NCBI RefSeq assembly: GCF_020921035.1
Contig: NC_063152.1
Location: forward strand, 29,387,903-29,451,902
Source: Rhodamnia argentea
Taxonomy: Eukaryota; Streptophyta; Magnoliopsida; Myrtales; Myrtaceae
DNA length: 64,000 bases
Direction: 5' to 3'
This document shows positions 1-12,562 of the stretch, one piece after another. The position numbers and the translations under genes were made by a program. The notes beneath the pieces are model-generated. The model was given only the letters and a program-made list of their open reading frames with translations, was not told the DNA's origin and ran no database searches. Each line of letters begins with the position of its first letter. The first letter of the stretch is position 1.

Positions 1-470
1 GCGAGGCCGAGCTTTGCCCCACCACTATGGGGTGGCTCGGCCTCACCAAATCTGGGTGAGGATGAGCTCGCCCTGCGATGGCACCGCCGGCCTTGCCTAG
101 GGATACCGGCGCTGGTGGCCCTCGCTTCCAATCTTCTACTTCAAGTCTAGAGGAAGAAGGAGCAAGGAGAAAGAAGAAGAAGATGAACAGTAAATGAAGA
201 AAGAAAGAAAGGTAAAAAAGAACAAAAATTGAAAAAAATAAATATTATTAAAAATTACCACGTCACGTGCGCCGGCCAATCAAAGTTGGCCGAATGGATT
301 GAAGTAGCGCAAATGCAAAAGATTTAGGACTGAATGGGTACGAAAAAAGATTTAGGACTAAATTAGAACAAATATAAAAGGTTTATGATTGAATTTGCAA
401 AATTAAAAGATTTAGGACTGAATTGGTAAAAATACAATACGTTTGGGACTTTTTTGGTAATTTTTCTCAA
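1..470. repeat. Dispersed repeat, cut by window start
   Basis: GC-rich first part (about 1-130) followed by an A-rich tract and then several degenerate copies of a phrase of the form 'gatttaggactgaattggta' between about 325 and 450. The same two-part structure (GC-rich 'ccctcgcc' block plus 'taggattgaattggta' phrases) occurs at 24060-25330, so this is a repeat family rather than a gene. No coding capacity is visible. Family class is not certain; it could be a non-autonomous LTR or DNA element. Confidence 0.6.
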
Positions 471-1989
471 CTCACACGTGGATCTCAATGATGCATCTCT
501 CCACTAAATAAGTCCTCAAATGGTCTCGAAAACTTCATTGTCGGTGAAAAAAAAAATTGAAAAAGGATATCCAATCAAATGGAGATCGACATGGACTCGT
601 ATGTTGCTTCGTAGGAAAGAGAGAAACTAGTCACGATTTATTACATTCTAAAGAAGACAAAGAGAGGAGGAGAAGTAAACGAGATCGGGGCGGTACCAAC
701 AACGTCCTTTCGTCCTCATTGTTGTACATTTTGCAAGCTATCTTACATTGCACCTACCATACATTTATCATTGTCCTTTTATCCGTGCCGAAAATGAATA
801 TATGATTGACATTTAAATTAGTGAAAAAAAGCCATAAAAAATCCTAAACTATGCTCACTGTAACATTTTTGCCATGAACTTTTTTTTTTACATTAAAAAT
901 CTCAAATTATGTCTATTGTGATACATTTATCCAATTTTTCGTGACATAAAAAAAACCCAAACTAGCACTTTTATGACGCATTTACCCTTCGTCAAGGTTT
1001 CGTCCGATGATTTTTCAAAAAAAAACAACGTCGTTTTTATTTTACCTAAACCGTGTGGACACCATGTCTACACTGTTTGCTTTTTGATATCCATGTAGAT
1101 AGAATTTTAATGGCGCTCGTTGACGAAACCTTGAGGAAAGTAAAATATGTCACGCAGGTACAAATTTGAGATTTTTGATGTCATAATTTTTTTTTTTTTA
1201 GAGTAAACGTGTTACAATTGACATAATTTGGAATATTTGGCGGGCGACTTTTGCCCTTTAATTTATTTGCTAGACAGATGGTTATGGATGAGCTTTTTCA
1301 TTAATCAATCACGTAGCCAATCTAACAATTAAAATGCGGATGTACGCGTATGCATCTCATCAGATGGGCAAGCCGCTAAGTGGATCACAATCTATGTTGT
1401 TGACATTTTCAACATGTACGACTCCATCGTCTTCAAATTATTTTGAACTTAGTAAGTAAATATAAAGTCTACGTCATGGATGATATGATATGATATGATA
1501 TGATATGTAGAAATTGAAGAGGAAACACCAACGGCAAATCCAAAAGCGCTCCATGACAAGAACATGAACCTTCGCATCGTCGCACGTAGGACGGCTTCCG
1601 TGCATGTATATAGCGCCGGATCGACAAGACAACGGGACAATGAATATAACCTAATTTTGTATTATTGTTCATCAGATGACATTATGTCTAGGGCTTCAAT
1701 CCCATTATTTTTATTCTTCCGGCTCTTAAATAATTTATCACTAATAACCCAAAACGCACATCAACAAGGAGCAGCATATTCTGAAGAGAATAGGTTTTAA
1801 TACATTGAGGTGTCATTGAGTGTGTACACATCCAAATCAAGAACTTAGGGTTACGACCAAGAGCCGTTGGAGGATTTATCACGCCATGTAAGAAAATAAT
1901 CATAGTTATAGAAAACAATTTATTAAATTAGTTCACAAAGTTTCTACCTTTGGACCTTTTTTCCAAATGGGTGCTTGTGCGTTTCGTCT
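471..1989. other. Intergenic, no gene seen
   Basis: AT-rich sequence downstream of the SAUR gene. It contains the foldback element at 822-1262 and a five-fold 'gatat' microsatellite near 1483-1507. Short open frames here have no recognisable protein features and are treated as chance. Confidence 0.6.
822..1262. mobile_element. Foldback / MITE-like non-autonomous element
   Basis: The two halves are long imperfect inverted repeats. The left end (about 822-880) and the reverse complement of the right end (about 1200-1262) share blocks such as 'tcc(a)aa-tatg' and 'tgtaaca', and inner blocks match too: 'atctcaaattatg' near 893 against the reverse complement near 1165, and 'caaggtttcgtc' near 993 against the reverse complement near 1120. 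Arms are about 200 bp. This resembles non-autonomous Mutator-like elements. I could not find a clean target duplication. Confidence 0.6.
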
Positions 1990-2379
1990 CTAGTTTTCTT
2001 GAGCGTAGAAGTCGATGACCTCCTCCACGTTCAGCTGAAACAGCGACGGGCAGTCGTTGTGCATCAGCCACAGCATGTGCTCGAACAGGATCGCGTCCAC
2101 GTCGACGAAGATCACCCTCTCCCTCCGCTTGCCCCGCTTCCTCGTGCCGCCAGGACCTCTCCGCCCTTCTTTCCTCGTGCTGGCGTCGATCAGTACCCTG
2201 AACGGGTTCTCTTCGAGCACGCACGAGTCAACCAAGAACACCCTCTTCTCCTTCCCAACAACCACGGTCACCGGGCTGTCAGGCTCACCCAGCCCGTCCT
2301 CGACAAGTTGCCGGTAGCCTGGCCGGGATCCCGAGCACCCCCGCCTCAATAGCGCAACCGGCAGCACCAAGCAATCCAT
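1990..2379 (-). CDS. SAUR-like auxin-responsive protein
   Basis: Single-exon gene for a 129-residue protein of the small auxin up RNA family. In Arabidopsis these small proteins are induced by auxin, and several promote cell expansion by restraining PP2C.D phosphatases that inactivate plasma-membrane H+-ATPases. The SAUR core is clear: VTVVVGKEKRVFLVD, VLEENPFRVL, then a basic loop rich in Arg and Lys, then VFVDVDAILFEHMLWLM-type sequence and a C-terminal FYAQEN. The N-terminal MDCLVLPV and SRPGYR motifs fit the subgroup related to At4g12410/At4g22620. I chose the ATG at 2379; the frame is open three codons further upstream but without an ATG. The extended basic loop (about residues 70-88) is longer than usual. 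Intronless structure is normal for the family. Function is by family only. Confidence 0.88.
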   Translation of the reverse strand: MDCLVLPVALLRRGCSGSRPGYRQLVEDGLGEPDSPVTVVVGKEKRVFLVDSCVLEENPFRVLIDASTRKEGRRGPGGTRKRGKRRERVIFVDVDAILFEHMLWLMHNDCPSLFQLNVEEVIDFYAQEN

Positions 2380-2469
2380 TAATATCAACAGGGGGATGAT
2401 TTGAGCGTGAGGGCAAGGAGCTTTTGAAGTGGGATTTAAGAGATGCGCATGCGAAATCGACTTATGTAT

Positions 2470-2471
2470 AC

Positions 2472-2513
<42 letters not shown>
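2470..2513. repeat. (GA)n microsatellite upstream of SAUR
   Basis: Run of GA dinucleotides about 90-135 bp upstream of the SAUR start codon, reading as a CT-rich tract on the gene's strand. CT-rich tracts are common in plant promoters and 5' UTRs and may bind GAGA-binding (BPC) factors; that role is inference. Confidence 0.8.
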
Positions 2514-2515
<2 letters not shown>

Positions 2516-3797
2516 CTCTGGAAGGAATTATATTAATCAGTAGAGCTTGACGAGGTCGGATATTGAATTGGCCAGCTAACGGCTAGAGAGAGAACGTAGG
2601 TAAATGTTATGTGTCGTTTTCCATTGTATGTGTTGTTTTGCAGATTGTTGGCCGAAGAGGGACGTTGGAGTGAGGCTTAAGAATATGCTGGAGAGGAAGG
2701 TAGGAATTAGAATAAGACTGATGACCATGGGATCATTAGTCCCATAAGACTCAAGCCGACACCGCGAATCACGCCAGCTATACCGAGAGATGTTGAGATC
2801 ACAGAGTTACCGCGTTAAGAAGTAGCAATCCGCGTTCGATTCCTTACTGTGGATGTCAATAGTTGGCATAGTCGGTACGCGAGAAAAAGATTGACCCGAA
2901 CCGCGCAAACCCTCAAGAAACTAGGGATGCCCGAGGCAAACTTAGAGCTCCACATGAGTAGGCAGTAGTAGTTGAAAGATCATGTTTTCAAGTACTGTAT
3001 AATCTTCCCATCTCTTTTACATGGCCCCTGCTTCGCGTACTTTGGAGTCACTACACCAAGAAGCAATCCTTCTGCTTTGGTGAGACATTAACTCTTTGAT
3101 TACTTTAGAAAAACCCTAACGATGGCTTCCTACAAAGGGAGTAGAATGTCACATGCAAGTTTATCAGTCACATTAGACCCGCCGAAACAAGTATACTTCC
3201 ACAGATTCAAACTCGGAACTCTCGCTAATCACCTGACCGGCAAATTCCTCGTTCTTTCACTCTCATACACTAGTAACAGCATGCGCGCTGCAAGTCTTCA
3301 GTGCCTCGGTTATGTCTCTTCAGGACCACGCTAATCGGCTACTGAATGTATGTAACTATTGATTCTCAGCTCAACAAACTTCTAGTGCTAAAGCTATGCA
3401 TGACGACAGATTACCAGAAGCCATCTCTGAGAGTACCTAGAGCAAGAGATTGACAAAATCCCAACACAACTCCACCCATTGAAACAAGAAACCAGAGATG
3501 CGGAGTAATTGCCGAAACAAGCATAGATTCCTCAAGAAAATGCTTCCCATGGTATCAACTATCAACAACAGCACCATGTTCCGATAAGATTCAAGTTCAA
3601 AAACCCAGTAACCAAGTTCAGAAAGAGAAAGAAGGCTAAACAAGAAATAAGATGGAGTCGATGAGAGGATGTCTCACTAAATCGTCATTCGGGTGATGCC
3701 TGCCAAGTTGGCCTAAATGTATATATTTCTGCGGCTACGATAACTAATGATCTCAACTTGAGTACCCAGAAAGCCGGTTATATCTGAGTTGACTTCT
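2514..3797. other. Intergenic and 3' flank of the AHL gene
   Basis: No gene recognised. The part nearest 3797 should include the 3' UTR of the AHL gene on the minus strand. Sequence around 2720-2960 has a mixed composition unlike its neighbours and may be old transposon debris, but I cannot assign it. Confidence 0.5.
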
Positions 3798-6700
3798 TCA
3801 GTGAGGAGTTTGGCCAGCCCACAGGTGGTGGTACATCTGCATATTGTGGATCGGCTGGCTAGTGTTGTTGTAGTGTCCGGAAGGTCGGTGGTTAATTGGG
3901 CTATTACCGTTTTCATCAGAAGATTCACCCGATGCTCCATCAGAGGGGGGACTCACTGCCGTCCCAGTCGCACCAAAGTTCAACATATGGGATTGTGGAC
4001 CCTGTGGCGTCGGAGAAGAGTCAGACTTGAGAGCACTCGAAGATGCTTTCTTTGTACTTGAAAGGAAGCTTCCAACAATAACCTGTCACACAATTTGGAA
4101 AGAAACAATGAGAGAAGTCTGTATTGACGACATGGTTTCTCCGTTGCAGGGCATTTTCTAAGTTTCATCCCACCAAATTTTCAACAGGGCAGTAAATTCT
4201 CCCCATCTCCTGATTCCTTTTTAATGATCCAGGACAAGATAATAAAATTCCCTGAGTTTTGTGGCACCCAAGAGGCAGTGATAAGTTCTTCAAGAACTGG
4301 TGGTTAACTTATAATTTTTTTTGTGGGACCTTTCCACAAGAAATGCCCCTGTTCTGGAATCAACAGATTACACAACGATAACACATGGATGGCACTTTTC
4401 CGCACTGAGACAATGCCATCTTTAATTAAAGAGAGGGTCTTTAATGTATATTGACCAACCTGTACAGGTGTAGCGGCTATTAGCAATCCTGCAACCCCTC
4501 CACCCAACACTCGACCATCTGGACCTGCTAATGATATACTTAATGCGCCAGCTCTGCTGCGACCAGTTTCATTTTCAGGACACAGGAAGGACCCAGATAG
4601 ACAGATTATCTCAAATCGGCCCTGTAAGGTGTTAAAGAGAGACGGGAATGTCATATGTGATGCTAAAAGAAATTTAAAGTCTAAGATGCTTTCCGAATAG
4701 TCCAGAAAACATTCTACTCTGGACCAAGGGTTACTCGATCATTTAAGAGTCAACAACACCAGTGACAATGAGGAAATTCTCACATCATGAATTGACATTG
4801 AAGTTGCTCTCTTGCAGCTTTAAAAGAAAATCCTTAACTCAGTACGAGATCATCACTTACGATGCTTCAAAAGGCGCAAGGAATAAATTTTAGGCATCAA
4901 CATGAAGAGTTCATCATATTGGCGAAAACAATGCTTGAAATACAAAGAATATTCACTTAAATTATCTAGTCCTCCGGCAAATAGCGACTAAAACATCTAT
5001 AGTCTTAAAGCCAATGTACAGTCAGGAGACAAACAGCACGCTAACATTAGTCAGAAAGGCCTGCTTGACGAACTATAGAAACAATCAACAAAGTAACAAG
5101 TAGAATTGTCTAGAAATCTGATTCAGAAAGACAACTGTCAGTCATATGGAAGATCTCCCCTGTGAAGACAGAGCAAGTACTCTTTTGATGAACTGACCAG
5201 AAACAGATAGGATACTAGATAGCAAAATCTCAGTCAAAACATCTAAAATTCTCAAAGCCACTGCTTTAGACATCAAAAGCTTGTCGGATTATAATGTCAA
5301 TAGGTATACAACATCCACCATACATCCAGAAAAGTACAGTGCATGTTGTGCAGAAGCACCTCAAGAATTCCACAAGATGCAAGATCAGATGGAAATGAAT
5401 TATTAAAATGTTTGGAGCAAATAGCATTGACCTGCATCAACTGATTATGCAACGATGAACCACCAATCATTGCATCGACTGCTCTAAAAAGTCCGGTCAG
5501 CAATTGCACATACAACAGAAAGCAAACTTTAGAGAGAAAACATTGCTAAAAACCACATTCAATCCTTCTCATATCCTCACCTATTTCGTCTATTCAACTT
5601 TCACTAAAAGCCCACAAATATCTGATCCCCGTAATGCTTACGACTATTATAACCACTTGCCTCCATCTCCTAAGGCAATGTATCAGTTCAAGTCAACTTC
5701 TTAGCGTGTTCGATAATTTTTTCAATTGAAGCATATATTTCATCCAGCAATGCGAAGATATTCGCATGCTGTGGACCAGAAATTACAACTACATATATAT
5801 CCGATTTCAGTATCTTTAGATTCTTTACTAGCCAAGAAACCATCATGAAGAAAAGGGCATCACACCTAGCAAGTTACTGGCCACTATAGATAATTGACGC
5901 AAACACGCATAAAGATGGCAGTTTAAGTCAAATAAGTCAAGAAACGAAACAAAAAGATACCTTCTTCCTCAAAGCAAGCATTCAGTTAAAAATGCTACAT
6001 GAAAAAAGCGATTCCTACTAGAGAATCGTCAAATACTGGTGGAAACACCACCAATCATGAAACACTTTGACATGTTGTACATACTTGACTTATCCAATTT
6101 TTTTTACCTACTTTGCAAAAAAATTCTTATCCTTCTTCAAAAGACCATCTACAGCATGCACAAATATGTTGCTAAATAAAGTGTTAACCATATCTAGAAA
6201 TAATCCATCAAATAGTCTTTCCCAACAGAACCAAAATCAAATCTTATGCATCATTTCCTAATTCTGATTCATTGGTAAGACTTCAGACATTTATAATTCT
6301 CCCATCATTTAGCTCATCACTACTCAAGGAACTTCTGAGTGAGGATTTTGGGTTCTCTCACCAACCCACAATCTACGCTCTTTCTCATCATTACTGAAGT
6401 AGCAACATCTCTAGTGTTGAAAGAGTTTTCTTTTACCCATGTAAACATTTAGAAACTAAAACAAATGTACTCTACGTTGCGTCTATATCATTCTACTTAT
6501 GAAAGACTGGCTAATTAGGCAAGAACACGAAGATCACCTCATATGTCACAGTCCCACCATTCAATGCTGGCTGCCTGAGGGTTACATTGCAGATAGCTCC
6601 ACTTGCTGAGAGAATACAAATTGTACGAGGTCCTTGCAGAGAAAAGGCCATAATTTTGGAGGCTACGTCCTGCAAATCCAGAAAGATATAGCTGAGGACC

Positions 6701-8692
6701 AGAGCATCTCTACTTGGAACTACAGATTTCTGCTAACAACAATGAGAAGGCGAATAGGTACTTATTGCAAGCATTCTTTATGCAAAATTAATTGAGGAGA
6801 TTCTACATTGCATTGGAAAAAGGGAAAATGAGCATAAACGAAGTCTAAAATACTCCATTTATGATTGAGATTTCATCAGAAAACAAATCTAGCAAAAACT
6901 GTTCAGCTAATCAGCTGTTAAGACTGAGTCATAGCATGATCATGTCAGTTAGAAAGTGTTTTTCTAAAGTCGGAGAAGCATTAGAAAATAGTATAGCGGC
7001 GATCCTCCAATATCAAAATGCTATCAACAAGTCTAGTGTCCAATTAGGAACTAATAAAAAGCATACATTACAAAATCCCACTACGCCATCCAAGAGCACC
7101 TAAACAAAGGCAGTATACACGCTCAAGTGTATGGGCATGCACGAGAGAGAGAGAGAGTAGTTATAAACGAGAACATCATTTATGCTATCTAATAGCTCCT
7201 ACATGAAGGTACAAGAAGTGTTCACCAGAGCATTCCCCATACACGAGAGAGAAAGAGAGACTAACATGAGAACCTCATATATGCCAACTAACAGCACCTA
7301 AATGAAGATATCCAGCACTCACGAGCGCGTCGGCAAGCTCTGAGAGAGGCATTTACTATGAAAAGAGGACCTCATTTATTCTAGTGCTGTTCGAAACAAT
7401 ATATAGCAATTCTTCCAAGAAAAGAAAAGATAAACTCTAAATGAAGTTCATTGAAGATGATCTATAGTAACCGTGCGTTCATATGATTAATCTTCATTAT
7501 TGGCACACGATCCATCAATTACACGGTGTTTCATCTCATCTAAGTGACTGGAGAAAGATACAATTGATCAATCAAAGAGCAAGTATACCGATTGGCATCC
7601 CTATATAGACAAAGAAAAACGAGCGAAACTTCAGGCTTCTCAACCAAGCGAATTACTTTCATTCATCTAAAACTCCAAATTGAAAAACCAGGACAAACGT
7701 TGAACTAAAGAAACACTCTTCGCCGAAGACACAGTAGTTAAAAAACTCCAGAACGATCAGTACGCATCAGCACAAACAATAGAAAGATTACTGTTTGTCG
7801 TGCTTAGAACTACACACCATCAAGAAACTACATGCTAGAACCCTAATGCAGCTGAAATTCAGCGACCACATTCTTCTCTATTCAAAACCATCCAAAACAA
7901 AAACAAAAATTCACATACCTCACCAGCGTCAACATGGATCACATGCGGAGTAAAACCAACTCCACCAACTCCTGCCACCATAAAACAAAACTCAGCTCGT
8001 CATTCCTCAAAATCACACCTTTGCACTTACAAACCCCAGAATCTACCAAAAACAGCAAAAGAAGAAAAAAAAGCTTCGTCTTCATTAAAAAAAAAAAAAA
8101 AGTCACCTAAAGCATCCATTTGCTTCTTTCCCAACCCAGGTGGCCTCCCTCTGTGCTTCTTGGCCTGATGCTCAGACGAGCCCGTGAGGTTCCCATCACC
8201 CCCGCCGCCACTGGTTCCACCGCCATGGTGATGATGATGATCCCCGCCAGAGGAGGAGTGCACTGAAGTGGGTCCGAGCCCTAGGGCAATGTTGCCCTCG
8301 GGAGTGTACTTCCTGGGCCTCCCACGCTTCTTTTTGGCCGGCTCGATGGAGAAACCGCCCGGCCTCAGCCCCGCCTGCGACGATCCGTCGTAAATGCCGC
8401 CGGCATTATTGAGGGAATCCATGCCCTCCGGCTGCTGCTGCTGCTGCTGGTGCTGGTGCTGGTGCTGCTGGTGCTGGTGCTGGTGCTGCTGCGGCGGGGG
8501 TGGCGGTGCGGCGCCCACCATGGAGTTGAAGGGGAACCTGTGCTGCATCATGACCGCAGACGAATTGGGGTTGATCAGGTGCGGCGGCTGCTGCGGCGGC
8601 GGTGGCTGTGGTGGGCCGGCGTTGGGGTAGGAGCCGGTGGACCCCACAACCCCCACCATCCCCGGTGGCGGTGCCGCGTCCCTTGAGTCCAT
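3798..8692 (-). CDS. AHL13: AT-hook nuclear-localised protein, AHL13-type
   Basis: Five exons on the minus strand: 8692-8107, 7971-7919, 6669-6538, 4621-4460, 4082-3798; phases agree and give 405 residues. AHL proteins bind AT-rich DNA in the nucleus and form trimers through the PPC/DUF296 domain to control transcription. Visible parts: Pro-rich N terminus, a Gln/His tract at about residues 68-87, first AT-hook RGRPRKY at 123-129, a second AT-hook RGRP at 181-184, then the PPC domain from about 202 (GFTPHVIHVDAGE, ILSASGAICNVTLRQP, GRFEIICLSGSFL). Two AT-hooks plus introns make it a type II AHL. The MDSRD start and the tail (MLNFG, SSDEN, MQMYHHLW) resemble Arabidopsis AHL13, linked to jasmonate and immunity. 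Intron 3 is about 1.9 kb. Orthology to AHL13 rather than a close relative is inferred from remembered sequence. Confidence 0.93.
8431..8495 (-). repeat. CAG/CAC trinucleotide tract coding Gln/His
   Basis: Imperfect triplet repeat within AHL exon 1; on the plus strand it reads as CTG/GTG units. It codes the alternating Gln and His tract. Such tracts change length readily, so this should be polymorphic between alleles. Confidence 0.85.
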
Positions 8693-8940
8693 TTTGCTTC
8701 CCCCCCTGAATCCTCTTGATCTGGGGAAAGGTTCACCTCTCTTTCTGCTTGTGGGGTGGGGGTAAAGGCGAGATTTTTATTGTTGGGAAGCGAAGAGAGG
8801 GAAATGAGAAGCGTGAATGCAGGTGGGTTTGGTTTTGTTTTGCGAACTCTGAGCTCTTTTTTTTAATCAAAGTTCAAAGTAGAGACCCTACTTTCGATGG
8901 ACAGAGAGAGAGAGAGACAGAGAGAGAAACATGGGGCTTG

Positions 8941-8950
8941 CTTATATAGT
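8941..8950 (-). promoter_or_regulatory. TATA box of the AHL gene, with GA tract downstream
   Basis: Minus strand reads ACTATATAAG about 250 bp upstream of the AHL start codon. A GA/CT-rich tract at about 8900-8932 lies just downstream, where the 5' UTR would begin. Position and sequence fit a core promoter; the transcription start is inferred at roughly 8910-8920. Confidence 0.65.
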
Positions 8951-9176
8951 GGGGGAGACCATGGTGAATAGGTAGGGTTTTAAATTCTTTGCCAATTTTA
9001 GGGGTTTTGGTGGATTTTCTTTTGCGGGATTTGGCTTTTGATCCAAGGTAAATCAGCATCCCTTTTGGTGTTTTAATACAAAATTGCCATTGTTAAGGCA
9101 TAGATAGAGAGGGATATAAAAATTAAAAAAAAAAGGTCAATTTCTTGGCATCACTGGTATAAACCACAAAAATATT

Positions 9177-10145
9177 GTATGCATCGAACTCGTTCGTGAT
9201 CGCTCGATCCGACTTATTCGGAAAAAATTTTACATGCATCGAACTTGTGCGTGCTTTTTTACCAAGGATCGTTAAATTCAAACTTTTTTCTCGTCATTCG
9301 ACATTACCTAGTTGGAAAAATCTGCATGCATCGAACACAAACGTAGGCGACTGTTGGTTTCGGATTTTTACCCGTTCGACGTGACTTATTTGGAAAAAAA
9401 AATGGCATGCACCGTACTTGTATCGGGCTCAATAATTAAGGACCGTTGATTTCGATTTTTTCCCCTACGACACGGTTAATTTAGAATTATCTGCATGCGT
9501 CGAACTCATACGTGCGCAATAATTAAGGACCGTTAATTTCCATTTTTCCTCATTTGACAAGGCTTGTTTGGAAACATTTTCGTGCGTCGAACTCGTACGT
9601 GCTCGATCATTGATGATCCATAATTTCGATTTTTCCTCGTTCGATAGCACTTATTTGCATAATAATTTTGCCTGCTTTTAGACTTGTACGTGCTCAAATT
9701 GTCAAAGAATTTGCAATTTCAAATTTTTCCCCATTTGATATCGCTTATACGGGAAAAAAAATTTGTTCCGTATACATCGAACTCGTAAATGCTCAATAGA
9801 TAAGAATAGTTAATTCCTCGTTCGATATCGCTTATATGGAAAATTTTCGTATACATCGAACTCATACATGCTCAATAGGTAAAGACCTTTAATTTCGATT
9901 TTTCCTCGTTCGACATGACTTATTTGGAAAAATTTGCACGCGTCCAACTCGTGTGCCCAATCATTACCAATCGTTAACCTCGTTTTTACCTCGTTCGACA
10001 TAACTTAATTGGGAAATACTTTTACATGCTGCGAACCTGTTCATGCTCGATTGTTAATGAATCGGCAATTTCAATTCTCCCTTATTTGATGCTTGCTCAT
10101 ATGGAAAAAATTTCGAATGCGCCTGACTGGTGAGTGCTCAATGAC
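9177..10145. repeat. Degenerate minisatellite, about 87-bp unit, ~11 copies
   Basis: A phrase of the form 'catgcatcgaactcgtacgtgctcaat' recurs near 9181, 9234, 9326, 9405, 9491, 9580, 9670, 9772, 9851, 9937 and 10025, followed each time by 'ttcgatttttcctcgttcgac' and 'acttatttggaaaaa' versions. Units range from about 53 to 100 bp and are considerably diverged, so the array is old. No coding potential. A further half unit continues at about 10379-10425, beyond an insertion. Confidence 0.85.
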
Positions 10146-10378
10146 ATAAAAGATGGAAATGGATCCTCTAACATTGCCAATTCAATGTTAGGGGTAACAT
10201 TGATCAAATCGGGCCGTCCAAATCAAAATGGACGGCTTGATTTGACCCATATTACCTCTTGAAAAAGGAGGGAAAATCTTGGATGGGAATTTTTAAAATT
10301 TTTGAAGAGGTGACATGGATCAAATTAGGCCGTCCATTTTGATTTGAACGGCCTAATTTGATTATAAAATATATATAT
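10146..10378. mobile_element. Small inverted-repeat insertion in the minisatellite
   Basis: This block breaks a minisatellite unit: sequence before about 10145 and after about 10379 reads as the two halves of one unit. Inside are two related palindromic blocks, each with 'ggccgtcca...aaatcaaaatggacggc'-type hairpins (about 10197-10248 and 10310-10362), themselves arranged as diverged inverted copies. It looks like a non-autonomous MITE-like element. Exact ends and target duplication are not certain. Confidence 0.55.
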
Positions 10379-10425
10379 TATTCAATTTTTCCTTCTTCAA
10401 CGTTGCTTATATGGAAAAAGCTTTT

Positions 10426-12562
10426 TTTGCAGAAATTCCAAAATACATGCTTTATGAGTAGGAATTCATAAACTTTTCGATGAATTCCACATTAGACGTA
10501 ACCCATCCAATGATTCACACTTATCCTAATCACGTGAAATTTGGTCTCGTCGATTCCGATACAAGTTATGAAATTACAATTCCCGATCCTTACCATTCAT
10601 TCGCGAGGTTATGAAGTAATATTTTAATTACTTATGATCTTTTTTTAGTGAATTAGATCGTCGCAATATTAACTTGTACGAAAGATTTAATCCGTCATTT
10701 CGAAAAAAAATAGAGATAGTCACTTGGAAAATCTAAAAGGGTACTTGTTTTTTAGTCACGTACTGTACTTGGGTGGCAATGTCCCTTCCTAATTGCAAGT
10801 TTGGATTATCCCAAAGATCACAATGTAAAAATTGCTGTCAAACTTCTGATCAAAGAAAGAGTAACTGGAATAAACATTAGTGAGAAAGATCTTACCTCGT
10901 CGGATATAGCTAGGAAGAACATTAATATATCGCCATATTTTCGTTTGTGAAAGATACAATGGTATTATTTTGAAAAATTCGAAAGGGTTACTTGTTTTGC
11001 CGTTACATACTGTACTTGGGAGGCATTGTCACTTTTTTTTTTTGTATAATTTCTAGTTTGGGGGTTTTTTTTTTTTTGGTAATAAAGATCACGATTTAAT
11101 AATGTTGTCAAACTGCTCACTATTTAAAAGATTATCTAGAAAGAACGTTAACTGGAAAGATGTTACCTTTTGGGATACCAATAACTAGGATGAAGTAGAG
11201 CCTCAAGACAGAGCATGAGAGGAGAAATGAGCGATTCTAGGGAACTTGAATGCCAGGTCGGACATTTCCTAGCGAGCCTTGTTTCGAGTCCAAGAGCCAT
11301 GAGTTTTTACCACATCCATATCTACTAGTGAAAAGACCACGTCGATATTGTAAGTACTAAATTATCAAGGAAATACGAAATTCTTAGATTCCTATGGAAA
11401 AACCACGACATCTCTCCTGACAACCAATCACACGAGTACAAAGATATGGTGGATGGCTAACAATTTTGGAGTATAAATGCATGGTACTTACGCTTTGTTT
11501 GTTTCATGAAAAATGATTGGTTCAAAGAATCTTTTTTTAGAAAATAATCTCTTACGAAAATAAACTAACAAAAACAAATTTAAATTGTTGTTCATAATAA
11601 AATGCTTTTCATCAACTAATTACTTTGAACGATCAAATCTTCAAAGAAAATGTTTTCTAATGATAAGTTGTTTTATTCAATTTTTTTGGTTACTTTTCCT
11701 CTTAATGTTTTTGGAGATCTAGTTTACATCTCATGTCCCTCCGCACCCGTGTATACTTGTAAACAGGGCAGGGAGACTGGAGGAGGGCAGGCAGGTAAAA
11801 AAAAGTGAATCCAAAGCACAGATCTCGCCCTGACGACTGCTTAAAAGCCACCATAAGTCAAACTTGTCATGCCAAATTCAAACATAAAGGTGAGAAGTCA
11901 CTCAGAACTTTTGGCCTCCCCCAGTCACCGCTTTTTCAAGATTCTGGTTTGCATTAGGACGAGGGTGGGGGGACCCGATACTCTTTTTTCTCCTTCCGTT
12001 TCACATCGCAAGGAAGAATGAAATGTGGACCGTCCAAATCAACTAAGGCCCAAGAACCAAAGCTATAGTTGCTGAACATATGAAAATATCAGCAAGCACG
12101 TAGGAGAAACGAGGAGATGAAAGAACTACAAGAACTTCAGGAAACAATGTCACCACACCGAAGCCTTGGGCAAGTGAGGGTAGATGAAACAGCGCCGACA
12201 ACACAACCGATTCTCCGATCCCATACATGAATAAACCAATGTACAATTCCAAGCTCCAGAAGTTAATAAGACCTGACCTAAACGCCGCGATTCAAAATGT
12301 CCATGTGACGAAAGATAAAGCCTTTACAACCACGAATTAATGACAGTGACCACAATTTAACCATATTTGACAGGCTCATGTTTTGAAAAAAATGGAGAAT
12401 TCCTCCGCAAGACCATGGAGCAAAAGGCAAGCTAAATCGTATTCGTCTGCTCAAGGATAACCAAGCTTTCCACTCTCGACAGCACTGGACTTGACACTTT
12501 CTCGTAATAAAATTCAGCTGCTACTCCGATGATTACGAGCTCCAAGGCAGCAATACAAATGC
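10426..12562. other. Intergenic; includes a ~245-bp diverged tandem duplication
   Basis: No gene seen. Two related segments, about 10725-10935 and 10968-11190, share 'tactgtacttggg-ggca-tgtc', 'gtcaaact' and 'aaagat-ttacct' in the same order. Sequence near 11490-11700 ('gctttgtttgtttcatgaaaaatga') looks like a common plant interspersed repeat. The stretch just before 12562 should hold the AP2M 3' UTR. Confidence 0.55.

Noticed and set aside
2790-2860. Possible tRNA or SINE B-box (GTTCGATTCC near 2833)
   Set aside because: No convincing A-box at the right spacing and no cloverleaf could be drawn; a single 10-base match is weak.
8394-8686. Long frames antisense to AHL exon 1
   Set aside because: They are the complement of the Gln/His and Pro triplet tracts, giving Cys/Trp/Gly-rich nonsense.
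12043-12252. Hydrophobic 69-codon frame on the minus strand
   Set aside because: No family recognised, no splice partners, and it lies in the 3' flank of AP2M.
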